A stretch of DNA of 24,921 bases from NCBI GenBank assembly GCA_964392455.1, contig CAYMPG010000027.1, forward strand, positions 1-24,921, given 5' to 3'. A program made the translations under genes and the position numbers. Shown here piece by piece: positions 14,831-21,926 of this stretch. The stretch's first letter is position 1; each line of letters begins with the position of its first letter. Below the pieces are notes generated by a model. It searched no databases and had not been told where the DNA came from. It saw only the letters and a list, made by a program, of their open reading frames with translations. The DNA is from SFEL01 sp964392455 (GTDB lineage: Bacteria > Bacillota > Clostridia > Christensenellales > CAG-138).

Positions 14831-15460
14831 ATGACAGGCTACCGGTCAGTGGACAAATGCTCCGAAACGGAGTACATCATAAACCGCTCACGCTTTATAG
14901 GGCGCTGCTTCCCCGTTGACAGCGAGGAGGCAGCCCTTTCCCTGCTGGGAGATATACGCAAAAAGCATTGGGATGCCACCCATAACTGCTTTGCCTACCG
15001 CATAGGCCAGTCTGCCGCAATAGCCCGCTTTTCGGATGACGGGGAGCCGGGGGGCACCGCAGGCATGCCCATAATGGAGGTGCTCCGCTCAAAGGAGCTT
15101 ACAAACGTGCTGGTGGTGGTCACAAGGTACTTTGGCGGCATACTGCTGGGGGCAGGGGGCCTTGTAAGGGCGTATTCCCACAGCGCAGCGGAGGCAGTGG
15201 CTCAGGCGGGCAGGGTATATTACCGCCCTGCGGCGGAGCTTCAGGTGGCCATGGATTATTCCCGCTATGGCAGCCTTGAGCAGTATATAAGGGAGGCAGC
15301 CCAGGTAAACAATGTGGACTTTTCCGACAGAGTGACCATGGCCGTATCCGTTGCACAGGAGGAGCTTGCCTCCTTCATAAAGGAAATGACAGAGCGCAGC
15401 GATGGAAGGTGCATCCCGGAGGTCACCGGGGAGGGCTGCATAAAAGTGAGAGAATTTTAA
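14831..15460 (+). CDS. yigZ: YigZ/IMPACT-family protein
   Basis: A 209-residue member of the UPF0029/IMPACT family. The conserved N-terminal domain shows HWDATHNCFAYRIG, then the signature FSDDGEPGGTAGMPI and LVVVTRYFGGILLGAGGLVRAY; the C-terminal ferredoxin-like domain covers about residues 135-209. Bacterial members bind nucleic acid or ribosomal factors and their exact role is unsettled; the eukaryotic relative modulates the GCN2 stress response. ATG 14831 directly follows the tyrS stop with no spacer, so translation is probably coupled to tyrS. I see nothing unusual in the sequence. A terminator candidate lies about 50 bp downstream. Confidence 0.93.
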   Translation: MTGYRSVDKCSETEYIINRSRFIGRCFPVDSEEAALSLLGDIRKKHWDATHNCFAYRIGQSAAIARFSDDGEPGGTAGMPIMEVLRSKELTNVLVVVTRYFGGILLGAGGLVRAYSHSAAEAVAQAGRVYYRPAAELQVAMDYSRYGSLEQYIREAAQVNNVDFSDRVTMAVSVAQEELASFIKEMTERSDGRCIPEVTGEGCIKVREF

Positions 15461-15508
15461 ATTTTCATGGGGGATACTGGCGCAAATAGCCATAGTATTA
15501 TATAATCA

Positions 15509-15571
15509 GGATGAGTTGGTGTGCCCGTTCCTCTCGGGGGGCAGGAGCATACAGGCTCATCCGGTTTTTTT
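15509..15571 (+). terminator. Structured terminator, or terminator-like leader, between yigZ and the next gene
   Basis: Outer stem GGATGAG/CTCATCC (15509-15515 with 15556-15562), an inner pairing CCCG/CGGG or TGCCC/GGGCA, then a T7 run (15565-15571). The simplest reading is the terminator of the tyrS operon. Its size and inner bulges are larger than needed, and it sits 36 bp before a secreted-protein gene, so a leader/attenuator role is possible. TATAAT at 15501-15506 has no fitting -35 box. Confidence 0.6.
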
Positions 15572-15606
15572 ATTTTATCGTATATTTATCAGGAGCTGAG
15601 TTGATT

Positions 15607-17226
15607 ATGCTAAAAAGGATGATACCCTTTATTCTGGCGGCTGCCATGATATTCACCATGGGAGCGGCGTCCGCCTCATCCTCCGCATCTGCGGCGGCGG
15701 TGCCCGTATCCATGACCGTAGCCGGTGAGGGCACCATCACGGTCACGCTGGTAAATGAAAACCAGCCCGCAGAGGATGGCAGCGGCACTTCCCTTACGGA
15801 TATCGCCATATACTCCCCGCTGTATCCCGAGATGTACTTCTCCACTGAGGGGGCATCGGTGCCGGCAGGGGAAAGCAAGGGCTTTTCCTGCAAGTATTTC
15901 TTCACCGAGGAAATGCTGGATACCGATATACCCCTATCCGCAAGCTGGATAGAGGGGGATAAGGCCCGGGGCAAGGACCTTACCGTAAAGGTGCAGCGCA
16001 CCAAGGCCTCCACCGTGTCCCTTACCCGGGTGGCAAGCTCAAAGCAGGCCTCCCCCGGCGAGGAGATCACCCTTACCTATACCATCACCAATACCGGCAT
16101 GACCCCCATTACCGTTACCTCCCTTGTGGATAGGGATATAGCGGGCAAAAGCTCCATAATCACAGAAAAGTTCACCCTTGAGGGGGGCATGAAGCATGAC
16201 CTGCCCTATGTGTACAAGATGGGCCGCAATACCGTGGAATCTGCCCCCGTGCTTACCTATAAGGATGATGCCACCGGGGAGCAGATGACTGCCGAGGCCT
16301 CAGCCATGACGCTGGGCATGGTAAGCTCAAAGATATCCGTGGAGGTGCTTCAGGGGGAGGCCACCGCAAGCGGCGTAATGTTCACCCTGAATCTTACCAA
16401 TAACGGCAATCAGCGCATCAGCGGCATAGTCATTACCGACGATCTGGGCAACAGGGTAAATCCCGAGGCCTTTGCCCTTGCGGTGGGCGAGAGCCGCCAG
16501 CTCACCTATAACGTGCTTACGGATACAGAGCGGTATGTGGTATTCAATATCTCCGGCGAAACCGCCTCAGGGGATGATTACGAGGATAAGACCAAGAGCT
16601 ACGTTGTAAGAAAATATATCGACCCCAGCCTCCTTGGCATAGAGCTTGCCGCCTCAGTTACCGAAACGCTGAACTCCGCAGGCTCCGTGGAGGTAAAGTT
16701 CGATATCAACAATACCGGCACCATGGAAATGAAGGAGCTGGTAATATCCGAGGTCACTGTGGAAATAGATTCCGAGGGCGCCCAGCAGCAGAAGCTCAAT
16801 GAGCTTTACCGGGCGGATACCCTGCCCACCGGCGCCTTTTCCACCGCCGTTACCCTGTATGTGGGCCAGCCCAGGGATCTTACCTTCCTTGTGGAAATGA
16901 GAGACCCGGCCGGCAATCCCTATAGCTACAATGCCTACGTTACCGCCGAATATCTTGGCGTGGGCAATGTGGAGGAAACGCCGGATGCCCAGCAGAGCGC
17001 CATCAATACCCTTGGCGCATCGGTGGGGGATTCCATAAACCGGGCGCTGACCATTGCGCTGATAGTGCTGGCAGTGCTGGTGGTGATATCCGTTGCAGCC
17101 ATGATTGTGCTTTCCCAGCTTGAAAAGAAGCAGCGCCGCGAGGCTGCCCGCAGAAGGGCCGCAAGGGAACGGCGGGCAAGGCTGGAGCAGGATATGGCCC
17201 GGGAAAATCAGCGCCGCAGGGAGTAG
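15607..17226 (+). CDS. Secreted, C-terminally membrane-anchored Ig-like/CARDB-type repeat protein of unknown function
   Basis: A 539-residue protein with a signal peptide (KRMIPFILAAAMIFTMGAAS then ASA, cleavage near residue 23-30), several beta-sandwich-like repeats rich in xxTNTGMTPI, LTNNGNQRIS and DINNTGTMEM segments (typical of CARDB/NEW3-type domains that carry N(N/T)G turns), one C-terminal membrane helix (about 480-502) and a 37-residue very basic cytoplasmic tail. The topology is type I: domains outside, tail inside. It could be a cell-envelope scaffold or S-layer-type receptor, but no enzymatic motif is present. The start is ambiguous: AGGAG (15591-15595) lies 5 nt before TTG 15601 and 11 nt before ATG 15607; both give the same signal peptide. 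It appears monocistronic and ends in a clear terminator. Confidence 0.85.
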   Translation: MLKRMIPFILAAAMIFTMGAASASSSASAAAVPVSMTVAGEGTITVTLVNENQPAEDGSGTSLTDIAIYSPLYPEMYFSTEGASVPAGESKGFSCKYFFTEEMLDTDIPLSASWIEGDKARGKDLTVKVQRTKASTVSLTRVASSKQASPGEEITLTYTITNTGMTPITVTSLVDRDIAGKSSIITEKFTLEGGMKHDLPYVYKMGRNTVESAPVLTYKDDATGEQMTAEASAMTLGMVSSKISVEVLQGEATASGVMFTLNLTNNGNQRISGIVITDDLGNRVNPEAFALAVGESRQLTYNVLTDTERYVVFNISGETASGDDYEDKTKSYVVRKYIDPSLLGIELAASVTETLNSAGSVEVKFDINNTGTMEMKELVISEVTVEIDSEGAQQQKLNELYRADTLPTGAFSTAVTLYVGQPRDLTFLVEMRDPAGNPYSYNAYVTAEYLGVGNVEETPDAQQSAINTLGASVGDSINRALTIALIVLAVLVVISVAAMIVLSQLEKKQRREAARRRAARERRARLEQDMARENQRRRE

Positions 17227-17261
17227 GCCGGGCGGGCTTATCCCCACAAATAAAAGCATAC

Positions 17262-17288
17262 AAAAAGCCGCCTGCATGGCGGCTTTTT
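17262..17288 (+). terminator. Intrinsic terminator of the Ig-like protein gene
   Basis: 11-bp stem AAAAAGCCGCC/GGCGGCTTTTT with a 5-nt loop, 36 bp after the stop. The A and T tracts make it potentially bidirectional. Confidence 0.92.
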
Positions 17289-17317
17289 CTGCGATATGCG
17301 CCGCATTGCTTACGCAA

Positions 17318-17690
17318 GGCTGCGGCCACCTCGTCGTCGCGGACTACGCTCTGTTCGCAGCCATATCCCATGGATTTGACTTCTCACACGCTCCGTCGCT
17401 CCTCCTCTTTCGCTCAAAATCGTCGCTGCGCTTTGGATTTTGAGCGAGGGTCACGGAAAAGCTGTGGCTTTTCCGTGAGGGCACACAAGGGCTTTGCCCA
17501 TGTGCGATTAAATCCCTTACGGGGGTTTTTACATGATTTGCCTCTTGAGCCTGCGGGCTCTCCCGGGCGGGAATCGGACAGGGGAACCCACCCCCTTCAG
17601 GGATGGTTCCGCATTTGCCGCACATGTCAGCAAATGCGGATTGGACTTTAAGGGGCTGTGCCCCTTAACAACCCGCAGTGTAAGTGGGTA
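17318..17690 (+). repeat. Hairpin-train repeat family B, copy B3 (internal deletion)
   Basis: It starts with the tail of the GGCTGCGGCCACC module, then an 80-nt block shared with 24729-24808 (contains TCTCACACGCTCCGTCGCTC), then the CGCTCAAAATC, TCACGGAAAAGC, CACACAAGGGC and AAATCCCTTACGGGGG modules. After the CCTGCGG hairpin it jumps directly to GGGAATCGG, skipping about 110 nt present in B1 and B2, and ends with the CCGCATTTGC and TAAGGGGC stems. The missing part is bounded in B2 by two copies of CCGGGCGG. Confidence 0.85.
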
Positions 17691-17712
17691 TAGTGAACAA
17701 TTGTCCGGAAGT

Positions 17713-17854
17713 GTCATTGCGAGCCAGTCCAGAGACTGGCGTGGCAATCCGAACCCTTTCGCCCTCAGGGCGAAAGATGTCAGCAAATGCGGATTTAACC
17801 TTAAGGGTCTGTGTCCCTTAACAACCCCCTTTGCAGGGGTTGGAAGTTACAATG
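17713..17854 (+). repeat. Repeat family D, copy D2
   Basis: It begins GTCATTGCGAGCCAGTCC and closes the first stem with GACTGGCGTGGCAATCC (17713-17750). The stem centre (GCCAGTC/GACTGGC) is unrelated in sequence to that of D1, but pairs better. It then has a CTTTCGCCCT/AGGGCGAAAG hairpin, the half module CAGCAAATGCGGATT, and the TAAGGGTC and CCCTTTGCAGGGG hairpins. Confidence 0.7.
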
Positions 17855-17968
17855 CCATGAGCCTCCCTTCCTCCGCGCCTAGACCTGCCTATGGCAGGGG
17901 GCGCTATGTACAGGCCTGCGGGCCTAGTGTGTAAAGGGGGCTGTCGGAGCAGCCGACTGAGGGATTGT
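17855..17968 (+). repeat. Repeat family C, copy C2
   Basis: Same frame as C1: CATGAGCCTCCC start, nested CCTGCC...GGCCTAG segment, AAAGGG, then a variable hairpin GTCGG-AGCAG-CCGAC (17943-17957) and GAGGGATTGT end. The variable hairpin is unrelated in sequence to the ones in C1 and C3. Confidence 0.7.
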
Positions 17969-18011
17969 CTTTGAAGCATGGAATGATGCTGCATTTCAGA
18001 TGTGTTTCCTT

Positions 18012-18074
18012 ACAACCCCACCGGCAAATGACATACGTCATTTGCCACCTTCCCTTACACAGGGGAGGCTCGTG
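18012..18074 (-). repeat. Repeat family C, copy C3 (short form, inverted)
   Basis: Read on the minus strand: CACGAGCCTCCCC, TGTGTAAGGGAAGGTGGC, the 10-bp hairpin GGCAAATGAC/GTCATTTGCC, then GGTGGGGTTGT. It lacks the nested insertion of C1 and C2, so it may be the ancestral form. Extra GGAGGCTC fragments follow to 18131. Confidence 0.65.
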
Positions 18075-18159
18075 TTGCCTATACATCTACACATGAGACT
18101 CGTACTTCCTATCCCCCGCCGGGGAGGCTCATGTGTCCTATACAACCTTATTCGTATTT

Positions 18160-18240
18160 CCACCCACGCAAAAAGGCCCATTCGTCATGGGGCTTTTTGG
18201 AAGATGCTGAAAAGGGGCTTATTTAATATTGTCCTCTCAA
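18160..18240 (-). repeat. Repeat family A, copy A3 (inverted, not after any gene)
   Basis: Minus-strand copy of the same 81-bp unit as A1. Its terminator-like stem (plus 18170-18198) has one internal mismatch. On its own strand no gene ends near it, so here it is a dispersed repeat and not a gene's terminator. Confidence 0.8.
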
Positions 18241-18252
18241 ATTATATCTTTC

Positions 18253-18304
18253 GCTTCCTTTCTTTAAGAAAGGAAGCAGGGGTGCAGGGGACAGCGTCCC
18301 CTGC
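18253..18304. repeat. Two adjacent palindromic hairpins
   Basis: GCTTCCTTTCTT with AAGAAAGGAAGC (18253-18277) and GCAGGGGAC/GTCCCCTGC with loop AGC (18284-18304). They continue the hairpin-rich character of this 1.1-kb gap. No gene is seen between 17289 and 18412, and no clear promoter for the gene that follows. Confidence 0.6.
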
Positions 18305-18412
18305 AAAGATAACCCAATAAATGCAATAAAGAGCACGCCGGCGGGGCGAATCTGCCGCCGATGGCAAGGAATTGTGACAATGTTGCAAAGTGGATGAAGG
18401 GCGGAGAAATTT

Positions 18413-20290
18413 ATGCTAAAATCAACCTGTATGATGAAATTCGACTCAAGAAGCAGCAAATACAAGGCACCCTTCGGCGGGGTAAACCCCGGCCAGCAGG
18501 TGCGCTTTTTCGCCGAGACCCACAGGCAGGATATAGATATATTCCTCAGGCTGTGGGTGGATGACCATGAGGTAATGATAACCGGCCGGCGCATAGATGG
18601 CGGTGTGGAGTTTTACTACACGCCGGAGCATACCGGCATAGTGTGGTATTACTTTGTGATATACGCTCCCGAGGGCTGTAAGTATTACAGCGGCCATGGT
18701 GGAGAGGGGCAGATGTACGACTATCCCCCGGATTCATACCAGCTTACGGTTTACCGGCAGGATTATGCCACCCCCGAATGGTTTCGCAGCGGCGTGACCT
18801 ATCAGATATTCCCGGATAGATTTTTCCGGCCGGGGGAGGTGCTGGGCCTTGAGCGGCACAGGGAGCTGGGCCACAGGGTGCGTGTGCATGAAAGCTGGAG
18901 CGAGGAGCCGGATTATCTGCCGCTGCCCGGGGAGAAGCATTATTCCCCCATGGATTTCTTCGGGGGCAATCTCTGGGGGGTGGCGGAAAAGCTGCCCTAC
19001 ATAGCTTCGCTGGGGGTAAACTGCATATACCTTAATCCCATAGTGCTGTCCGATTCAAATCATCGGTATAACACGGCGGACTATATGGAGGTGGACCCCA
19101 TGCTGGGGGGCAATGAGGCGCTGAGCCACCTGGCCGCAAAGGCAAGGGAGTATGGCATACGGCTCATGCTGGATGGGGTGTTTTCCCATACGGGGGATGA
19201 CAGCGTATACTTTGACAGATACGGCAAATTTGGCGGCGGCGCCTGCAGCGACCCCGCTTCCCCATACCGGGAGTGGTATTCCTTCCGGGAGTATCCCACC
19301 AAATACCGTAGCTGGTGGGGCTTTGAAACACTGCCTGAGGTGGAGGAAATGACTCCCTCCTATATGGAATTCATAGCATCGGTGCTCAAGCGCTACGCCG
19401 ATGACGGGGTGACCTCCTGGCGGCTGGATGTGGCAGATGAGCTGCCGGATGAATTTATAGAGTACATCCGGGCCAGAGTAAAGGAGAACGACCCGGAGGG
19501 CGTGCTGCTGGGCGAGGTGTGGGAGGAGGCCTCCAACAAGCAGGCCTACGGCCACCGCCGCAAATATGTGGATGGCAGTGAGCTGGATAGCGTAATGGGC
19601 TATCCCTTCCGCAGCGCCATGATAGACTTTTTCCTTGAGCGCATTGACGGCGCAGCCCTTGCGGACAGGCTGCTGTGCCTTATGGAAAACTATCCCCGGC
19701 CCTTTTATTACGCACACCTGAACCTTATGGGCAGCCATGACGAGGTGCGCCCCGTTACCGCCCTTGCAGGGGCTCCCCGCCGGGGGGATGTGCCCCGGGA
19801 GCAGCAGGCGGAGGTGGTCTTTACCCCGGAGGAGATGGAATACGCCCGCAATCGCTTTATGCTGGCGGCGGCAATACAATACACCATGCCCGGCGTGCCC
19901 TGCCTGTACTATGGGGATGAGGCCGGCCTTTACGGCATGGCAGATCCCTTCAACAGGGGCACCTACCCCTGGGGCCATGAGGATACAGACCTTGTAAAGT
20001 ACTTCCAGACCCTTGGTCAGGCCCGCCGCACTTTGCCCGGGCTTACCCGGGTGGGCTGCGCCATGTGGGGCGGCGGCAATGTATTTGCCCTGTGCCGCCA
20101 CGGGGTGCTTACTATTGTAAACAGGGGAAAAAAGACCCGCCTTGCCCTTGACGCAGGGGCCTTTGCAGGGGATATGGAGGCGGAGCTTGAGGGCAGCTAT
20201 CGTGATCTAGTTACCGGCACCCGCTATGAAAGCATAAGGGGCAGCCTTATCCTCCCCGCAGAAACTGCCATGATACTTATCAGGGAATAA
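18413..20290 (+). CDS. GH13 alpha-glucan hydrolase, neopullulanase/cyclomaltodextrinase-like
   Basis: This 625-residue enzyme of glycoside hydrolase family 13 hydrolyses alpha-1,4 (possibly 1,6) linked glucans. An N-terminal beta-sandwich (about 1-125) resembles the starch-binding CBM34 domain of neopullulanases. The barrel begins near YQIFPDRF. Conserved regions: LMLDGVFSHTG (D254, H259), SWRLDVADE (R337, nucleophile D339), LLGEVWEEA (acid/base E368) and LMGSHDE (H442, D443; the usual Asn before HD is Ser). A C-terminal beta domain ends the protein. There is no signal peptide, so it acts in the cytoplasm on imported maltodextrins. GGAG at 18403-18406 supports ATG 18413 rather than Met codons at 18431/18434. 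It is 21 bp before a zinc-ribbon protein, probably one transcript. Confidence 0.93.
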   Translation: MLKSTCMMKFDSRSSKYKAPFGGVNPGQQVRFFAETHRQDIDIFLRLWVDDHEVMITGRRIDGGVEFYYTPEHTGIVWYYFVIYAPEGCKYYSGHGGEGQMYDYPPDSYQLTVYRQDYATPEWFRSGVTYQIFPDRFFRPGEVLGLERHRELGHRVRVHESWSEEPDYLPLPGEKHYSPMDFFGGNLWGVAEKLPYIASLGVNCIYLNPIVLSDSNHRYNTADYMEVDPMLGGNEALSHLAAKAREYGIRLMLDGVFSHTGDDSVYFDRYGKFGGGACSDPASPYREWYSFREYPTKYRSWWGFETLPEVEEMTPSYMEFIASVLKRYADDGVTSWRLDVADELPDEFIEYIRARVKENDPEGVLLGEVWEEASNKQAYGHRRKYVDGSELDSVMGYPFRSAMIDFFLERIDGAALADRLLCLMENYPRPFYYAHLNLMGSHDEVRPVTALAGAPRRGDVPREQQAEVVFTPEEMEYARNRFMLAAAIQYTMPGVPCLYYGDEAGLYGMADPFNRGTYPWGHEDTDLVKYFQTLGQARRTLPGLTRVGCAMWGGGNVFALCRHGVLTIVNRGKKTRLALDAGAFAGDMEAELEGSYRDLVTGTRYESIRGSLILPAETAMILIRE

Positions 20291-20311
20291 ATAAACAGAG
20301 GTGTTATCAAT

Positions 20312-20734
20312 ATGAACAGATGGCTCCAGGGCAGATACGGATTTGACCGGTTCAGCCGCAGCCTCGTTATTGCAGGGCTTGTGGTATCTGTAATATCCTG
20401 GTTTTTCGGCAGGGCAGCAGCAGGCGTGTATTATGGGCTCAGGGGCGTTACCCTTGCCCTTTTCGGCTTTGCACTGTTTCGTATGTTCAGCCGCAATTTT
20501 GCGGCCCGTCAGCAGGAGCTGGCCCGGTATATGGCTCTTGAGCGCAGGGCCCGGAGCTGGTGGCAGAATATATCCATGCGCTGGAAAAACCGGGCGAATA
20601 TCCGCCGTGACAGAAAGGCCTACAAGTATCTGGCCTGCCCCCAGTGCATGCAGAAGCTGCGTGTGCCCAGAGGCAAGGGGCGCATAAGGGTCACCTGCGC
20701 CAAGTGCGGCAACAGGTTTGAAGCCAAGAGCTGA
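20312..20734 (+). CDS. Small membrane protein with C-terminal zinc ribbon
   Basis: A 140-residue protein: two membrane helices (about 16-32 and 38-59), a basic amphipathic linker (60-105), then a zinc ribbon formed by Cys109, Cys112, Cys129 and Cys132 (YLACPQC...VTCAKCGNRFEAKS). The ribbon pattern resembles MJ0042/zf-ribbon tails that end many uncharacterised Clostridia membrane proteins. AGAGGTG lies 8 nt before ATG. It follows the GH13 gene by 21 bp and is followed by repeat A2 with a terminator, so it ends that operon. Its function is unknown; I infer nucleic-acid or protein binding near the membrane only from the ribbon and the positive charge. Confidence 0.85.
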   Translation: MNRWLQGRYGFDRFSRSLVIAGLVVSVISWFFGRAAAGVYYGLRGVTLALFGFALFRMFSRNFAARQQELARYMALERRARSWWQNISMRWKNRANIRRDRKAYKYLACPQCMQKLRVPRGKGRIRVTCAKCGNRFEAKS

Positions 20735-20781
20735 TGATGGCGTTCTTTCTTTAAAAGAAAAGTACCAAAAGGTATGGTTCT

Positions 20782-20860
20782 GGATGGTTAATACCAAATA
20801 GGCAGCTTTATAGCATTGTTCCAAAAGCCTCATGACGGATGAGGCTTTTTGCATGGGTGG
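20782..20860 (+). repeat. Repeat family A, copy A2
   Basis: About 80 bp, related to A1 (AATACCAAATAGGCAGC, TTCCAAAA, CTTTTTGCATGGGTGG) with a different but still paired stem. As with A1, a CTTTAAAAGAAAAGTACC block lies just upstream (about 20749-20766), so the two copies after genes share a longer unit. Confidence 0.75.
20823..20850 (+). terminator. Intrinsic terminator of the GH13-zinc-ribbon operon
   Basis: 11-bp stem AAAAGCCTCAT/ATGAGGCTTTT, loop GACGG, T5 run. It lies about 90 bp after the zinc-ribbon gene and within repeat A2. The rest of the gap to 21031 is A+T-rich with -10-like boxes (TATAAT 20953-20958, TACAAT 20975-20980), but no correctly spaced -35 could be assigned. Confidence 0.8.
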
Positions 20861-21031
20861 GGATAGGATAGGGGAGCGCAGCACTTCACGGCAGGTGAAT
20901 AAGCCGCACTGCTCCCCGCCATTTATGAAAGAATCTTTACACAGGGTACATATATAATTTACTTCTAACTTCTGTACAATTTCGGCGTTTTGGATTATCA
21001 TTGAAATGGAGTATTATGACAGGGGACTTAT

Positions 21032-21907
21032 ATGGAAAGACTGTATTTTATAGTTAACCCCACTGCAGGGGCAAGCAGGGCAGATGATGCCTTCAAGGAA
21101 GTCCAGACCATGCTGGATGATATAAACATGGATTACTCCTTCGACTATACCCAGTATAAGGGCCACGCCACTGAGCTGGCAGTTGCGGCGGTAGAGCGGG
21201 GAGAAAAGTACATAGTATCCGTGGGCGGAGACGGTACCCTTAACGAGGTGGCTCAGGGGCTGGTGAATACCGATGCAGTGCTGGGGGTGCTGCCCTTTGG
21301 CACCGGCAATGACCTTGCAAAGGCCCTTAAGCTCCCCACAGATCCACGGGAGGCACTTACGGTGCTGCTGCTGGAATCCCCCCGCAGGATGGACGTGGGC
21401 ATTGCAAATGACAGGATGTTTTTCAATGAATCCGGCTTTGGCTTTGATGTGGATGTGCTTATCGCCACGGAAAAGTACAAAAAGCGCTTCAGGGGGATGA
21501 TACCATACCTTCTTGGCATAATCCACAGCCTTACCCACCTTCGCACACTGCACCTTACCGTTAAGGATGGCGACCGTCAGTGGGACAGGGAGGCTCTGCT
21601 GGTTGCCGTAGGCATAGGCACCCACTTTGGCGGGGGCATGAACGTGCTGCCCCTGTCGGATCCCTTTGATGGGCTGTTTGACGTATGCATAGTAAAAAAG
21701 CTGGGGCTGCTCAAGTTCCTGGTGCTGCTGCCCACCTTTATAAAGGGAGGACATTCGGGCTTTAAGGAAGTGGAATACTTCCGCACAGACCATCTTGAGG
21801 TGAGCTGCCCTGAGCATAGCCTGATAAATTACGATGGAGAGCTTGCTTCGGATACGCCGGTCACCTTCCGGCTGCTGCCCGGGGCGCTGAATATACTGGT
21901 AAAATAG
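21032..21907 (+). CDS. Diacylglycerol kinase-family (DagK/YegS/BmrU-like) lipid kinase, first of a tandem pair
   Basis: A 291-residue soluble/peripheral lipid kinase of the DAGK-catalytic family. It probably phosphorylates diacylglycerol to phosphatidic acid for phospholipid recycling or makes a related lipid phosphate. It has the ATP-site motif VSVGGDGTLNEVAQG (GGDGT, 65-69), the second loop LPFGTGNDLAKAL, the NESGFGFDVDV strand, and the C-terminal INYDGEL segment. The length is typical. AGGGGA about 8 nt ahead supports ATG 21032. The next gene is a paralogue starting 19 bp later. This pair is followed by two membrane proteins in a compact run, which suggests an envelope-linked operon. Which lipid is used cannot be told. 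Confidence 0.92.
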   Translation: MERLYFIVNPTAGASRADDAFKEVQTMLDDINMDYSFDYTQYKGHATELAVAAVERGEKYIVSVGGDGTLNEVAQGLVNTDAVLGVLPFGTGNDLAKALKLPTDPREALTVLLLESPRRMDVGIANDRMFFNESGFGFDVDVLIATEKYKKRFRGMIPYLLGIIHSLTHLRTLHLTVKDGDRQWDREALLVAVGIGTHFGGGMNVLPLSDPFDGLFDVCIVKKLGLLKFLVLLPTFIKGGHSGFKEVEYFRTDHLEVSCPEHSLINYDGELASDTPVTFRLLPGALNILVK

Positions 21908-21926
21908 CAAAAGGACAAATACAAAG

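Noticed and set aside
15501..15506. TATAAT as promoter of the Ig-like protein gene
   Set aside because: No -35 box at 16-18 bp upstream (TGGCGC at the expected place), and the start of transcription would fall inside the hairpin.
17318..18304. CRISPR array or IS element
   Set aside because: Repeats are not evenly spaced, units differ in size and are palindromic trains; no cas or transposase gene is present anywhere in the window.
18413..18436. Alternative starts of the GH13 gene at 18431 or 18434
   Set aside because: No ribosome site precedes them, whereas GGAG at 18403-18406 fits ATG 18413.
20936..20958. TTTACA and TATAAT as a promoter for the lipid-kinase operon
   Set aside because: The spacer is 11 bp, too short for sigma-A; no better pair was found in this gap.
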